Assembly (NCBI GenBank): GCA_039720395.1
Contig: CM077820.1
Span: forward strand, 9,151,338 to 9,215,337
DNA: 64,000 nt
Source: Liquidambar formosana
Lineage: Eukaryota > Streptophyta > Magnoliopsida > Saxifragales > Altingiaceae
Reading direction: 5' to 3'
Below are positions 48,561-59,743 of the stretch, in pieces. The position numbers were made by a program, and so were the translations under genes. The notes beneath the pieces are model-generated. The model was not told the origin of the DNA, did not search any database, and saw nothing but the letters and a program-made list of their open reading frames with translations. Every line of letters begins with the position of its first letter. The stretch's first letter is position 1.

Positions 48561-51500
48561 CGCTTACGTGAGCGGACCGGCGTCCGACCCGATCATCACC
48601 GAGTCCGACCCGAAGGTCGATGGATCATCAGAGTTCCACGCCGGCGAAGTTCAGCCGCCGCCGAGTGCTATAAGCTGGGGTCTGTTGTGGAGTCTTGTGA
48701 GTCGGCACAAGCTGAGGCTCGCCGTTTCGGTCCTCACTCTCGTCGGGTGCGCCACTTGTACTCTTTCCATGCCCATATTTTCTGGTAGGGTCTCCCTGAA
48801 TGTTCGATTTTATTTCCTTAATTTTATTTATTCGTTTGGATGCCGAGAAAAGAAAAGAAATTTTCGATTATACGGGACACCAGATTGTGTTTAGAAACTT
48901 AATTTTATACCCCGTTTGGATGCTGAGAAAATAAAAGAAAATAAAAAATTACCTTAAGTAAGACGAGCATTGGTATAATACTTACTTGAAAAAGTGTGTG
49001 TGTGTGTGTCTATATATATATATATATATGTATGTATATGTATTATGTTTTTTCTTTTGGTAAATGATTCATGAAAAATATAAGGTTCTTTTCGATTAGG
49101 ATTTTGAAATTACATTTTTGCTTTGAAGAGGTAAAATTCAAAGCTTTCAATGGCAGGAAAGTACTTTGAAACTGCTAAGCAAACAGTGCCTCAGGTAGTA
49201 TTCGATTCGCATTTTTGAAGTACTATTCTTGCTTTTTCGGAGCTAAAGATCAATGCAATTTTTTATTTTAAAAGTAAGAAAGTACTTAGGTAAGAAACTA
49301 TACCTGAAGTAATCGGAATTCTTACCTAATAGCGAAAGAAATTTTGGGTATCTTAATATGTAAATAGGAATATGGTGCCTTTTACCCATTTCTTACTGAC
49401 TATATACTGTTGATTACTTCAGGGCGATTTTTCGAAGTACTTATAGGAGCAAGGCCTGGGCCTTTGTGGAAGCTGCTTAGTAAGGTTGGAGTTCTGTATA
49501 CATTGGAGCCAATTTTCACTATAATTTTTGTCATAAACATGAACGCTATATGGGAGAAGGTTATGTCAACTTTAAGAGCTCAGATTTTTAGAAGAGTATT
49601 GATACAGAAGGTAAACTTAGTGGTTTCATATTTTTCAATATCGCTTTTTTACATTATTATTACTATATTTTACTTTGAAAACATCTGATTCATACAATAA
49701 AATTTGGGGAGCGCTATTGCCAAAGAGGCTTTTGTGCTTCCACGTGGTCTTAAATTTTTAAGTCATTGATGGACAAATTTACCCTTGAAGGTCAAAAACT
49801 TCACAATTCCTCATTGTATGCATATGTATTGCTTCTCTTCAACTGACTAAGAAATTAAAGACCACCCAAAAAGACCACCCAACTACTAGACCACAAACTC
49901 AATCCCGCAAACTATCAAAATTACCCCCCCAAACACCACTATCTATACAATCCCAACTCAAAAGTTATTAATAGTCCTTATTCTTACCTGTCATCAGCAT
50001 CATCAGTTCATCACTCATCTCACCCCAACCATCTCTGCAAACCCATGACATTTCAGCTCTAAGATTAATCATTCCCAATATCATCAATGGACGACGCTTC
50101 AGCACTGTGTGTACTCACTGTGATTGATATCCCACAGTGGCAAGTGGGTTTTATGTGCCGCCTTAGTGGTGGAGCTGAGGAGAGAATGCCTTTTGCATGT
50201 GGTGGGTTGAGAAGTTCAGGCACATTGGTCGCGGGGAAATTTTACAAGGTGTTGCACCGGATCTTTACGAGGTGGGAGGTGAGGCTATCGCCGGTGACGC
50301 CAATTGAGGCCATGCGGTGGTTTATCAGTCATGAGAATGAACCTTTGTGAAAGGGGTTGCCTCCACCAGTTGTTCGTTTTAACGAAGCTTTTGACTCATA
50401 GGGGCAAACTTGTCCATCATTACATACAAATTTAACATGCCGTGGAACCAACAAAAGCTTCTCTGGAATTAACCCTACCCTAAAATTTAATGTAGAAATA
50501 TTAAAATTATAAGGGGCAGAGGCACGTGGAGGCCTTTGGAGGCATGTGCCCCCATTGACTCAAATATTTTTTTTTTTTGGGGGAAAATTACTTTTTGGTA
50601 GCCAAAGAAAAGAAGGAAGGCTTTCGAGAGCTTTTAGTTCCCACTTAACAAAATCACAGTGCACTCACCTACTCACGTCACGCAGTTACACACAACGACA
50701 GTGGACGATCGATTGACGACCATCTACGGCTCAAAGTGCCCCCATTGGAGATAAATCCTAGCTTCACCCCTGAAACTTATAGTGCTATATTGGTTTGCTG
50801 AGTCAAAATTGGCCACCCTACAAGTTTTGATATGGAATAAGGACACAAAACAAGTAAAGTTATTTTTATTTAAATTTAGAGAATGTTGCATTTTATGGTA
50901 AAGTTACTTTACCATGTGAAACTTAGGTAGTTGGTCTTTTGATATGTTTCTTTCTTTGATGTATGCAGGTGGAGTTTTTTGACCGATACAAGGTATGGAT
51001 ATGAAATCCTTATTTTTCTCCTGAGCTTCTGTATCGGGATAAAGATCATGAATTTTTCACATTAATTTTTTAGAAGATATTGCTATATGGACTGCAGCAG
51101 TGGGCTATTGCTTGCAATAATTAGTTAGCGATATGGACTGTGACTGGAAAGGCATTTTGACCAATTCAGGGTTGTGGTGCATTAACTCCAAAAGCACATC
51201 GTTGAGTTGGGTTCTTTTGTCTACTCCCCCCCACCCCCACCCCCCCAAACACACACACACACACACACACACCCCCACAAAAATGAGAAGCAAATTAAAG
51301 CGCTGTTCCTACTCTGTTATCCCTGTGTGTTTGAGGACACATTTAACTTGAATAATGTATCTCACACTTGTGTTCTGTCCCTTAAGTTCATGTAGGGACT
51401 GTTAACAATAAAAGTATGCTGATCTTATAATTTATTAACTAAGACCAGTCAGTCTCTGCTTGTCTGCACCACTAAAAGGCTACTTAGTCATTATTATTCA

Positions 51501-54500
51501 TAGGTAAGCAATTACTCAACCTACCACTTGTCACAAAAATATTAGTTTCTAGCTAATATAAATTCTTGGAAGACTGTAGGACAAATGTCAGATGAGGAAA
51601 GTGAAGATAATCATGCAATTTTAGCTTGCATAAGGAACGTTGGTACAAATTTAAGCAGATTGGCATCACCAGAGAGAACAAAAAGAACCATTAATTTTAA
51701 GAACTGCTGCTAGTAACCATTATAGCCCCTCTCCCAATGCTAATCAGTAGCACTTTTAATGGTTTTTTTGCCTTATTATAAGTCATTTTTGGAAATAACT
51801 TGCTTTATTTCCATTTCCCATGTTACGCTTGCAAGGTTAATGACATTCAACCAATGTATATTATATTAATGCCGGGCAATTATATCCGAGAGTAGTCACC
51901 AACATGTATCCCTCTCTCTCTATCTCTCTCTCTCTATCTCTCTCTCTCATGATAAATGTCTATGTTATTACATAAAGATGGATATTCTATCCCCACATTT
52001 CTCATTAATAATGGTTAGTAACTTGCATTTGCATCTTCTAGGTTGGTGAACTCACTGGTTTATTAACATCTGACTTGGGTTCTCTTAAAGATGTTGTGAG
52101 TGAAAATATTTCAAGGGACCGTGGATTCAGAGCACTTTCTGAGGCAAGCTACTCTACACTAAGCAAAAGTGAGCTTTATGTTGCCCATATTTAAGCATCT
52201 TGATTATTATTTATAATTCTCACGGATTCTACTTGTCTCATCCCAAAAGTAGCAAAAATCTTTCCAATTTTTTTATTTAGTTTTACTACAATTTGATTCT
52301 GTTTGAGAATGCAGTTTCTATATGGGGCTAATTGCCATCTTCTGAGAAAAGAGTTTTGTATTTTATCAGTTGTAGGAGATTTCATGTGTGATTCAGTGCT
52401 TAATTTCTTCCCAGGTTTGTACCTAATCATTTAATCTTCTCAGTTTTCTTTGTTCATTTAGGTCATTGGGACAATAAGTATACTGTTCGTTCTGTCCCCC
52501 CAGCTTGCTCCAATTCTGGGCGTCCTGATGCTTAGTGTGTCTGTGTTTGTTGGTAAACACCTTTCTCTTTGAAACTAGTAGTTTAGTTGGCGTAGTTGTT
52601 TTATGTTTAATGGTTATATCTGCCCATCATATAAGTTCAATAGAAGTATGGTAAACAATAATTATATGTCCATCTTGTATGTGTAAAGCTTACTTGCGCC
52701 AGTTCTGAGCTTACTGATTCTTACTGTCCATTTTAGTTGGTGAACATTTTATCTTGAAATTATAAATTTAACATGTTTTTTTATGGTTGAAGTTTGTTTT
52801 ATCAGTGCATAATACTTGTTTAATAGAAGTGCAGTCTTGTTTTTTTTTTTTTCTCTTCCCCTTACGTTTTACTTTTGTTAGAAAATTCATTGGAAATCTT
52901 ATAGCCTCAGAAATCTCTTAGTATGTGCCTGAGATTTAAATGTAACTTGCAGTTGAGGTACAAGTTTTACTGTGAAGTTATTGTGGGAAATTGTGTCAAA
53001 TTTTTAAGATACTGAATTTGCATTATCTTTGTGACAAGCCTTAGGATTTCTTTCTGGATCTCTATCAGTTGTCCAGTTGGAAATTTTTTACAAACATTTG
53101 TATGCATTGATACCCATTGATGCATATGTTGCACCCCTTTTTTATTTTTATTATTTATTTATTTATTATAATTTTTTTAAATAAGTAAAAATAGAAAAAG
53201 TTACCCATAGATGCATGAACTTGTCTTTCATACGCCCTGTTTCTTCCAATGGGACACAGATTTGTTCGTGTAATGGTGACCTCATGCCCACTACTCTAAT
53301 TTGGGAAAATTTTGGAGTATTTTAATGTGAATCATGTTTTCTTGCCTACTGCTGACTATTATAAACTCTCTCAAGCTGTATACAAGAGGTCAACTGTGCC
53401 TGTTTTTAAAGCTCATGGATTGGCCCAAGCAATGATATCTGATTGTGTGACCGAAACATTTTCTGCTATTCGTACTGTAAGTTTTGCCTTTGTGAAGAAA
53501 TAATGATAAGATTTCTATATCAGAAGTTAGGAATATTAATTATATTCCATTAAATTCAGTGTGTTTTTAGTGTAAGGGATATTTGTGGTAAAAGCTTGGA
53601 TTTATATTTGAAATAGATGATTTATTGGTATAGGTAAGATCCTTTGGTGGCGAAAAGCGTCAAATGTCGATGTTTGGTAAACAGGTAAGTTATTGGTCAT
53701 CTATAGTAATCTGATAATTACTATAATTCTTACAAGCAGTAAATATTTTCTGTCATTGGAGATCCTAATGCCTCTTCCAAGCACTTAACTTCTATTTTCA
53801 TGGAGTTCGGCAGGTTCTTGCTTATCAGACTAGTGGTATAAAGCTTGGGGCTTTCAAGTCAGTAAATGAATCTTTGACTAGAGTTGCAGTGTATATTTCT
53901 TTGATGGCTTTATATTGTCTTGGAGGAAGCAAAGTGAAGGCAGTAAGTACTTCTAACTTGTGAAACCTTGTTTTCTTAGCCCTTTTAAATGGTTATATGT
54001 AATCCAGATTGGCCCCATATTCCTTCACCTTACACTTTTATACTTCATTTATGGTGTAATTCACAATTTTTTAACCTAAATTTGGCAAAAGCCAAATTTA
54101 GAGAATAATAATATAATCTTATTTAGGGTTCTCATAGTGTTTAATCATAATTAGTATATATTATTGCCTTATTTTCTTTCTATTTAGATTTTAGAACTTA
54201 AATTAGAGAAGGAAAGAGAATGTTGCTATCTTTATAGAATTATGCACATTATTATTTTTTATGAGTTCGTAAAAGTTAGAAGAATTAATGTTTTCTCCAT
54301 TTGAGGAGCACTCATGGATTTTAGCCTTTGTGGTCTCCCATCGTGATATTTTTATTTCCTATGCTGTTCTTACGTCTTGCTTTTGTCTTGTTATTGTCTC
54401 TGATTCCATATGATAACAATTGAAGCCACTTTCTATCCATACCATCTCAAGCCAATTAAAAACGAGGGAAGAAGATCCCTAAGTGGTCTTTGCCCACACC

Positions 54501-55538
54501 TCTAATCTTTCCAAAGCTTCAAAATCTTCCGGTTACCTGTGAAAAAAAGAAAGCAAAAACATAATTCTTTTAAGGATTATTGTATTGGAGCTTTCATAAT
54601 AATATTCAGGTAGTCTGATTTCCTCTTCAATTTTGTGCTTCCGCTCCATTTTTTGTATTCATGCAAGTCTTACTATATGACAATTTGAAGTGGGTGCAAC
54701 AAAAAGGTGAAATGGAATTAGGGCTAGTGGGCTACCCTTAGTAGCCAATTTTTTTCTTCTCCTCCCATTTTGTGGGTATATATTACTTCCTTGCTTTTGT
54801 ATTATTGAAATTATGACGATGGCATCTGTCATGTGGCATTACCTCCTCTGAACCGATGTTAATGATCGTACTCATTCATCTTATTGGCAAATAAATTCTG
54901 TCATATCAATTTTTTGTGTGCGCATGTTTCTACATTTTCAAGGTGATTTACCTTGCAAGTTGACTTCGACTCCATTTGTTATTCTAGTTACACTAAAATC
55001 ATGTAATTCAGAATTGACATCTATTGCTTGCAGGGTGAACTCTCCATTGGAACTGTGGCTTCTTTTATAGGATACACTTTCACGTTAACCTTTGCTGTGA
55101 GTTCCCCCCCCCCCCCCCCCCCCCCCTCTCCTCCTTTTTCTTTGGTACACCCTTATGCTACTTTCATCTTCTGTATGCTATTCTGATACATTATGTCTTT
55201 CAGGTCCAAGGACTGGTTAACACATTTGGAGATCTTCGTGGATCTCTTGCTGCCATTGAGAGGATTAATTCTGTATTCTCAGAGGTAGAAATTGATGAAG
55301 CTCTTGCTTATGGTTTGGAAAGAGAAATCCAGCAAAAAGAAGTGCATGATGAAAATATGGCATTGTTCTTTATCAATGGATTTGATGAGAAAAATCGATC
55401 TTTAAATATGCATTACATGTCAGCTTTGAAATCAGCTAGCAATGTGTGTAGCCTGGCTTGGTCTGGTGATGTTTGTCTTGAAGGTAGTTATCATGCAGTT
55501 TCACATAATTTGCTTTGAGGCACACTAACCAATCCTGC

Positions 55539-55583
<45 letters not shown>

Positions 55584-55708
55584 GGCTGATCATGTGCGGG
55601 ATATCCCGGACCATCCCGTTCAATCATGGCCGTCCGTGGATGACACACGCGCATTCATGTGCGTGCACGTGTCTCTCACACGGACGGCTGTGATTGAATA
55701 GGATATCC

Positions 55709-55748
<40 letters not shown>

Positions 55749-57422
55749 GATAAATTAACAAGTTTTGAGGGTGAAACCATGTCAATGATGAATACTTTCT
55801 GCTATTTACCAAGTCCATTTGAACTAAAAATCTAAAAGGGCTAGCATGGCTCCTATAGCTTGAGTTTTAGGGAATTTAATTTTCTATATGCTATGTTGGT
55901 TGCCATATATGATTTGCTTGCAAAGCACCAGCTTCCCCTAGATTACTTTCTTTAGTGAGTAAATCTTTGGGTCAATGACATAAGATGTTATCGTTTACCC
56001 ATCGACACTTTTCTGAATTCATGTACAGTTTTCTTCCATAACTTCCAACTAATGCCCATATTTTGTTCTGCAGATTTGCACTTCTCTTATCCTTTGCGAC
56101 CTGATGTGGAAATCCTAAATGGCCTTAATCTAACGTTAAAATGTGGAACTGTAACTGCTCTAGTGGGTTCAAGTGGTGCAGGGAAAAGTACAATAGTACA
56201 GCTATTGGCACGTTTCTATGAGGTTTAATTTTTATTTATGAAATGTAAGTTCCATTTTCCTTTTCGTGGAGTGGTGAAGATTGATTTGCATTAATTGATT
56301 TCATATTTTGCAGCCCACCAGAGGTCGTATAACTGTTGCAGGGGAGGATCTCCGAACATTTGACAAGAGTGAATGGGCTCGAGTTGTCTCCATAGTGAAT
56401 CAGGTATTTTCTTGAACTTTCTCACACCTGAAGAAGGACGACATACACATTCATTATATTTATGGAGTCATTCTCCTGTCTTTTCTGCATAGCTGTGATT
56501 CTGCTCTCTAGTAAACTTATCATTCTAAGTACAACTTCAATAAGATCTAAACTAAGATCAAGCAACTGTGAAGCTCTTATAGAAATCTACAACATCTCCA
56601 TGATGGAAGATCATTGTCTAATTGCTAACTTCTTCTTGCTGCTGTTAGTGAGGATCCATATGAGAATGACTGCCTAAGCACCAATTTACCCTGACTTAGT
56701 ATTGGTGAGGATTTTTTGAGATTAGATTGGGTTTACGTTTGATTTTTCTCATGGTAGAGAGCTAGAGACCTTGGCTAAATCAACCTCATCTAAGAACTGA
56801 TCTATACATTAATATATGTACTGTATCTATGCGTGTGTTATGCTAACTTAGCATTATTTTTATTCTTAACTAGGGTAGAATCTTCGGGAAGATTGGGTGG
56901 AGGAGTGATAAGTTTAGTGTTGAATTGGGTTTGACTTCAATGAATTGATTTGAGGTTGAGGTTGGGTTGTTTCTTGTTTTGATGCTACAGATGCTTGGTT
57001 TGGTCAGCCTTGATATCAAACCAACCCAACCTCTATCAAGTTGCATCCATATTAAGCAGTGCTGAATAATTTCTTTTACTTGATCAAACATTTTATTGTA
57101 TCCATTCTTTAAAATAAATAAATAAAGTGGTGCAGGAACCTGTTCTTTTCTCTGTCTCTGTTGGAGAAAATATTGCATATGGGCTTCCAGATGAAAATGT
57201 ATCCAAGGAAGACGTGATAAAGGCAGCCAAAGCTGCTAATGCTCATGAATTCATAATTTCGCTCCCACAGGTTTGTTGTCTCTTAAGTTATGCATATGTC
57301 GTCTTGTACTTCCTACTAGTTTTTGTGTTTTTTCTGATGTTTATTTGATTAAAAGGGTTACGATACACTAGTTGGTGAGCGTGGAGGCCTACTCAGTGGA
57401 GGACAGCGGCAGGTACTGTAGT

Positions 57423-57475
<53 letters not shown>

Positions 57476-57968
57476 ATTACTGATTGATAATTCCTATTTT
57501 TAATTTGCAGAGAGTTGCTATTGCAAGAGCTCTGCTCAAGAATGCCCCAATCCTGATACTTGATGAGGTAAGCTTTTAGATTACTTTTCTGTGCATATGT
57601 ATATTCTCTCCAAGCTTGGGTCAGGATGGCAGTATGTTGGGCCAGTCTAGGCTCGCCTACTTTGAGGAAATGATACTGGAAACATTGCCACCACCATACC
57701 TGCATAATATTTGTTATGATCTTTGCTTCAGGCCACCAGTGCTTTGGATTCAGTTAGTGAGCGCCTGGTCCAGGATGCTCTGAACCATCTGATGAAGGGC
57801 AGGACAACATTAGTGATTGCACACAGATTAAGCACGGTTCAGAATGCCCATCAAATTGCTCTTTGTTCTGATGGGAGGATTGCAGAGCTAGGGACCCACT
57901 TTGAGTTATTGGCTAGGAAAGGTCAATATGCTTCATTGGTGGGCACTCAAAGGCTGGCCTTCGAGTGA
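48364..57968 (+). CDS. ABCB28: ABC transporter B family half-transporter, plastid type (ABCB28/NAP8-like)
   Basis: Sixteen coding exons: 48364-48784, 49423-49610, 50969-50992, 52042-52143, 52462-52552, 53376-53476, 53634-53684, 53814-53942, 55034-55096, 55204-55483, 56074-56222, 56314-56403, 57136-57270, 57356-57412, 57511-57567, 57732-57968. They give 2,175 nt, 724 aa, all junctions in frame. One membrane domain (about residues 105-400) precedes one nucleotide-binding domain: A-loop Tyr489, Walker [10 protein letters not shown] (515-523), Q-loop Gln563, signature LSGGQ (621-625), Walker B ILILDE (641-646), D-loop SALD, H-loop His677. The N-terminus is Ser/Thr/Arg-rich without acidic residues, as in plastid transit peptides; with the family this predicts a plastid envelope half-transporter acting as a dimer. 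Substrate unknown. Intron 4 is GC-AG; exon 3 is only 24 nt. The first in-frame ATG is used; upstream in-frame codons have none. Confidence 0.95.
49706..50480. mobile_element. Long-TIR DNA transposon with internal foreign DNA (Pack-MULE-like) in ABCB28 intron 2
   Basis: The 775-bp element has imperfect inverted repeats of about 96 bp (49706-49801 and 50385-50480). The left end begins GGGGAGCGCTATTGCC and the inverted right end GGGTAGGGTTAATTCC. Both continue with similar GCTTTTGT...TTCCACG...GATGGACAA..GTCAAAA blocks. It is flanked by a perfect 8-base repeat TAAAATTT (49698-49705 and 50481-50488). The interior has a GC-richer stretch with an open frame at 50087-50350 (87 codons) that I do not recognise. 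Long inverted repeats plus captured-looking DNA fit a Pack-MULE. The 8-bp duplication would also allow hAT, although MULEs usually give 9-11 bp. Confidence 0.85.
50510..50785. repeat. Possible decayed hAT-like element next to the Pack-MULE-like insertion
   Basis: The left end AAGGGGCAGAGGCACGTGG and the inverted right end TTCAGGGGTGAAGCTAGGAT resemble the CAGGGGCGGAGCTAGGA-type termini seen widely in plants. GTGCCCCCATTG occurs near both ends (about 50549 and 50739). No clean target duplication. Confidence 0.4.
50993..52041. other. ABCB28 intron 3
   Basis: It contains C-rich and (CA)n repeats (51227-51275) and a TC microsatellite (about 51910-51948). No nested gene is seen. Confidence 0.6.
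52693..52740 (+). pseudogene. Decayed duplicate of ABCB28 exon 5 (3' half) in intron 5
   Basis: The stretch translates as [12 protein letters not shown], matching [12 protein letters not shown] at the end of the real exon 5 (52504-52552). The match continues into the following intron (GTTGGTGAAC against GTTGGTAAAC, then CTTGAAA and AATAGAAG words). The upstream half of the exon was not copied or is lost. It is a tandem exon duplication relic; a GT at the donor position survives. Confidence 0.75.
53943..55033. other. ABCB28 intron 8
   Basis: A 1.1-kb AT-rich intron with no recognised transposon or gene. Confidence 0.6.
55104..55126. repeat. C-run in the 107-bp ABCB28 intron 9
   Basis: About 23 consecutive C bases start seven bases after the GTGAGT donor and are followed by a pyrimidine tract. 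Such runs are often miscounted by sequencing. Confidence 0.85.
55542..55742. mobile_element. Fold-back element in a TA microsatellite, copy 2 of the 1091-1181 family
   Basis: Within (TA)n tracts (about 55542-55580 and 55711-55742), the core 55581-55712 starts GAGGGCTGATCATGTGCGGGAT. It folds on itself: ATATCCCGGACCATCCCGTT pairs with the inverted ATATCCCGGATATCCTATTC, and GCCGTCCGTG pairs with its inverted copy. GCTGATCATGTRCGGGAT and GAACGGCTATGAT or GGACGGCTGTGAT are shared with the copy at 1091-1181. The TA tracts hide any target duplication. It lies in ABCB28 intron 10. Confidence 0.7.
57431..57472. repeat. GA microsatellite in ABCB28 intron 14
   Basis: About 21 GA units lie in an intron of only 98 bases (57413-57510), leaving little other sequence between donor and acceptor. 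Confidence 0.9.
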
Positions 57969-58772
57969 TATTGAAGTTGCAGGGTATCGCCAATTGTTTT
58001 AAACAAATGCTGCCAAATCAGCATTCATGTGAGTTATAAAAATATATTTTTCACTGGTTCTATCTAGGTTCTGTCAAGTTAGCTTATATTTTGACTTTTA
58101 TTCTCTTCATGCACACTTAATTAAGCCTTGTTTGAAAGCAGATGGTGGCGAGAGATTGCAGCAGATGAATGGCAAGTTGAATACAACACAAATGCTTCCA
58201 TTAGGGTTTCTTGATTTATTAATCGTGAACATCCCCGGATACATACAGTTGTAAAGTAATATACCACAAAAAACATATGACAGCTATTATCAGTGGAACT
58301 TGCTGTTTAATAATGACTGTTATATGTATAATCAAATGCCTAATGCCTGGTCGTTTTGACTGGAAATAATGTCTGATTCATTTGTTCCTGTGTTTGTGTG
58401 TGTGAGTTGGAGCAAGGAAGAAAAAAAAATTTTGCGTGGGGGGTTGGGGGGGGGGTGTGGTTGTTTGTGTTTGCCTGAGGGCACGCAGTAAGTGTTGTAC
58501 TGCAAGATATTGAATATTATGTTGCACCTATTCAACAATCTTGTGACGTCCAAAAAAAAAAAAAAATAGAACAATGTCCAACAATGAATCCATAATCTGA
58601 AGTATATTACATATTTACTGCAAGTCTTTGAGGGAGCTCCATAAAATCTACTTACATAGCCTGTGTTCGGAGCCTTTTTTAACATGGATACTGAAAATGG
58701 CTTGAGGACTTACGCGAAATGAGCTGGGTGGAATATGATTTTACAGCAGTGAAGACGTACATTTCAAAATCT
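57969..58772. other. 3' flank between ABCB28 and the convergent 2-exon gene
   Basis: The ABCB28 3' UTR and the downstream region of the convergent gene. It has a G-run (about 58438-58455) and an A-run (58552-58566). No separate gene is seen. Confidence 0.55.
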
Positions 58773-59668
58773 TCAAGAGGAATTAGAAAAGGAGATGATA
58801 GCATTCAAGTTAGCAAGGCATTCAGTAGGAAGGCCAAGGAAGGAATTCATAAGAAAATCATCGATAGGATCAACAGTTGCCACCCCAACCAACCTGCACT
58901 TCCCTTCTTTATCCAACCTCTCCCCTCTTCCACTTCTTATCTTTCCATTCGATTCCTCGGATGTCAACACTGTCTCCACCAGCAGTGGAGGAGCTTTATA
59001 GATACTCCCAACAGAAAACCAGAACCTGGCTTTGAATTCAAGATCAACCTACAAAAATGACAGCAGCAATACTAGCAACATGAACAATTTGTGTTTATTT
59101 GGAATCAACTTCAGTAAATAATGACTTCTGATAACTGGTTGAGTGAAACCTTTTGAACAATTTCACTATCCTCCAAAGGTTTTAAAAATAAATAAATAAA
59201 TAAATTTACCTTGCCAGATTCTTGGTTGATGCTTCCTTGAAAAAGTTCTGGGACGATATCGATCTTCAAAAATGGTGGCAATGGCAGTCCCAAGAACCTA
59301 GTTGTTGCACTAGTCAATGGTGGAATATAGAGCGTTTTCACATCAAAACTAATTGAAACTTCGTCATTCAAGTTATCATCTTTAATCCTTGTACCAGTCC
59401 CAGTCCCCGTTCCCCCTCTGGCGTTGTATTCAAAGTCGGGATATCTGGAGATGCCAAGCTTGCAAGCTCCAAGAGTCTTGAATTTAACAGTGCAAACATC
59501 AGTTTTTGGCAGTTGGGTTTGAGTGGCTGTGATGGTGGAAATGGGCTCTTGTTGGCTTTGTCCATAAGAGGCAGAAGAGAGGGTAGCAATTTTAATTCTA
59601 AGCTTTGGTTTCTTTGTGATGGATTGGCAGAGAATTGGGGTGTTTGGAGAGTTTATCCTACACCCCAT
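58773..59668 (-). CDS. Conserved plant protein of unknown function, 2 exons
   Basis: Exons 59210-59668 and 58773-59048 give 735 nt, 244 aa, joined in phase 0 at a GT-AG intron of 161 bases. The N-terminus (MGCRINSPNTPILCQSITKK...) is basic and Ser/Thr-rich, compatible with a plastid transit peptide. The middle has a GACKLGISRYPDFEYNA segment, a Gly-Thr repeat (residues 85-93) and an FDVKTLYIPPLTSATTRFLG segment. The second exon has VDLEFKARFWFSVGS, then GRGERLDKEGKCRLVGVA and DPIDDFLMNSFLGLPTECLA. These have the compact look of a conserved soluble domain, and I recall similar plant proteins, but I cannot assign a domain or function. An upstream ORF precedes it (59693-59743). The 3' end is convergent with ABCB28. 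A broken copy of its 5' part lies at 62427-62700. Confidence 0.8.
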
Positions 59669-59692
59669 TTGGTGGGTACTTGGTATTGAGTT

Positions 59693-59743
59693 CTATGAGG
59701 GGAAATTGGGTCTATGAAGTACAATTATGGTGTTGCAGTCCAT
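59693..59743 (-). promoter_or_regulatory. Upstream ORF in the 5' leader of the 2-exon gene
   Basis: A 16-codon frame (MDCNTIIVLHRPNFPS) ends in TAG eight codons before, and in the same frame as, the main ATG. It could lower translation of the main frame. A matching 51-base frame survives in the duplicated copy (62633-62683). The true transcription start is unknown, so it may not be in the mRNA. Confidence 0.45.
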
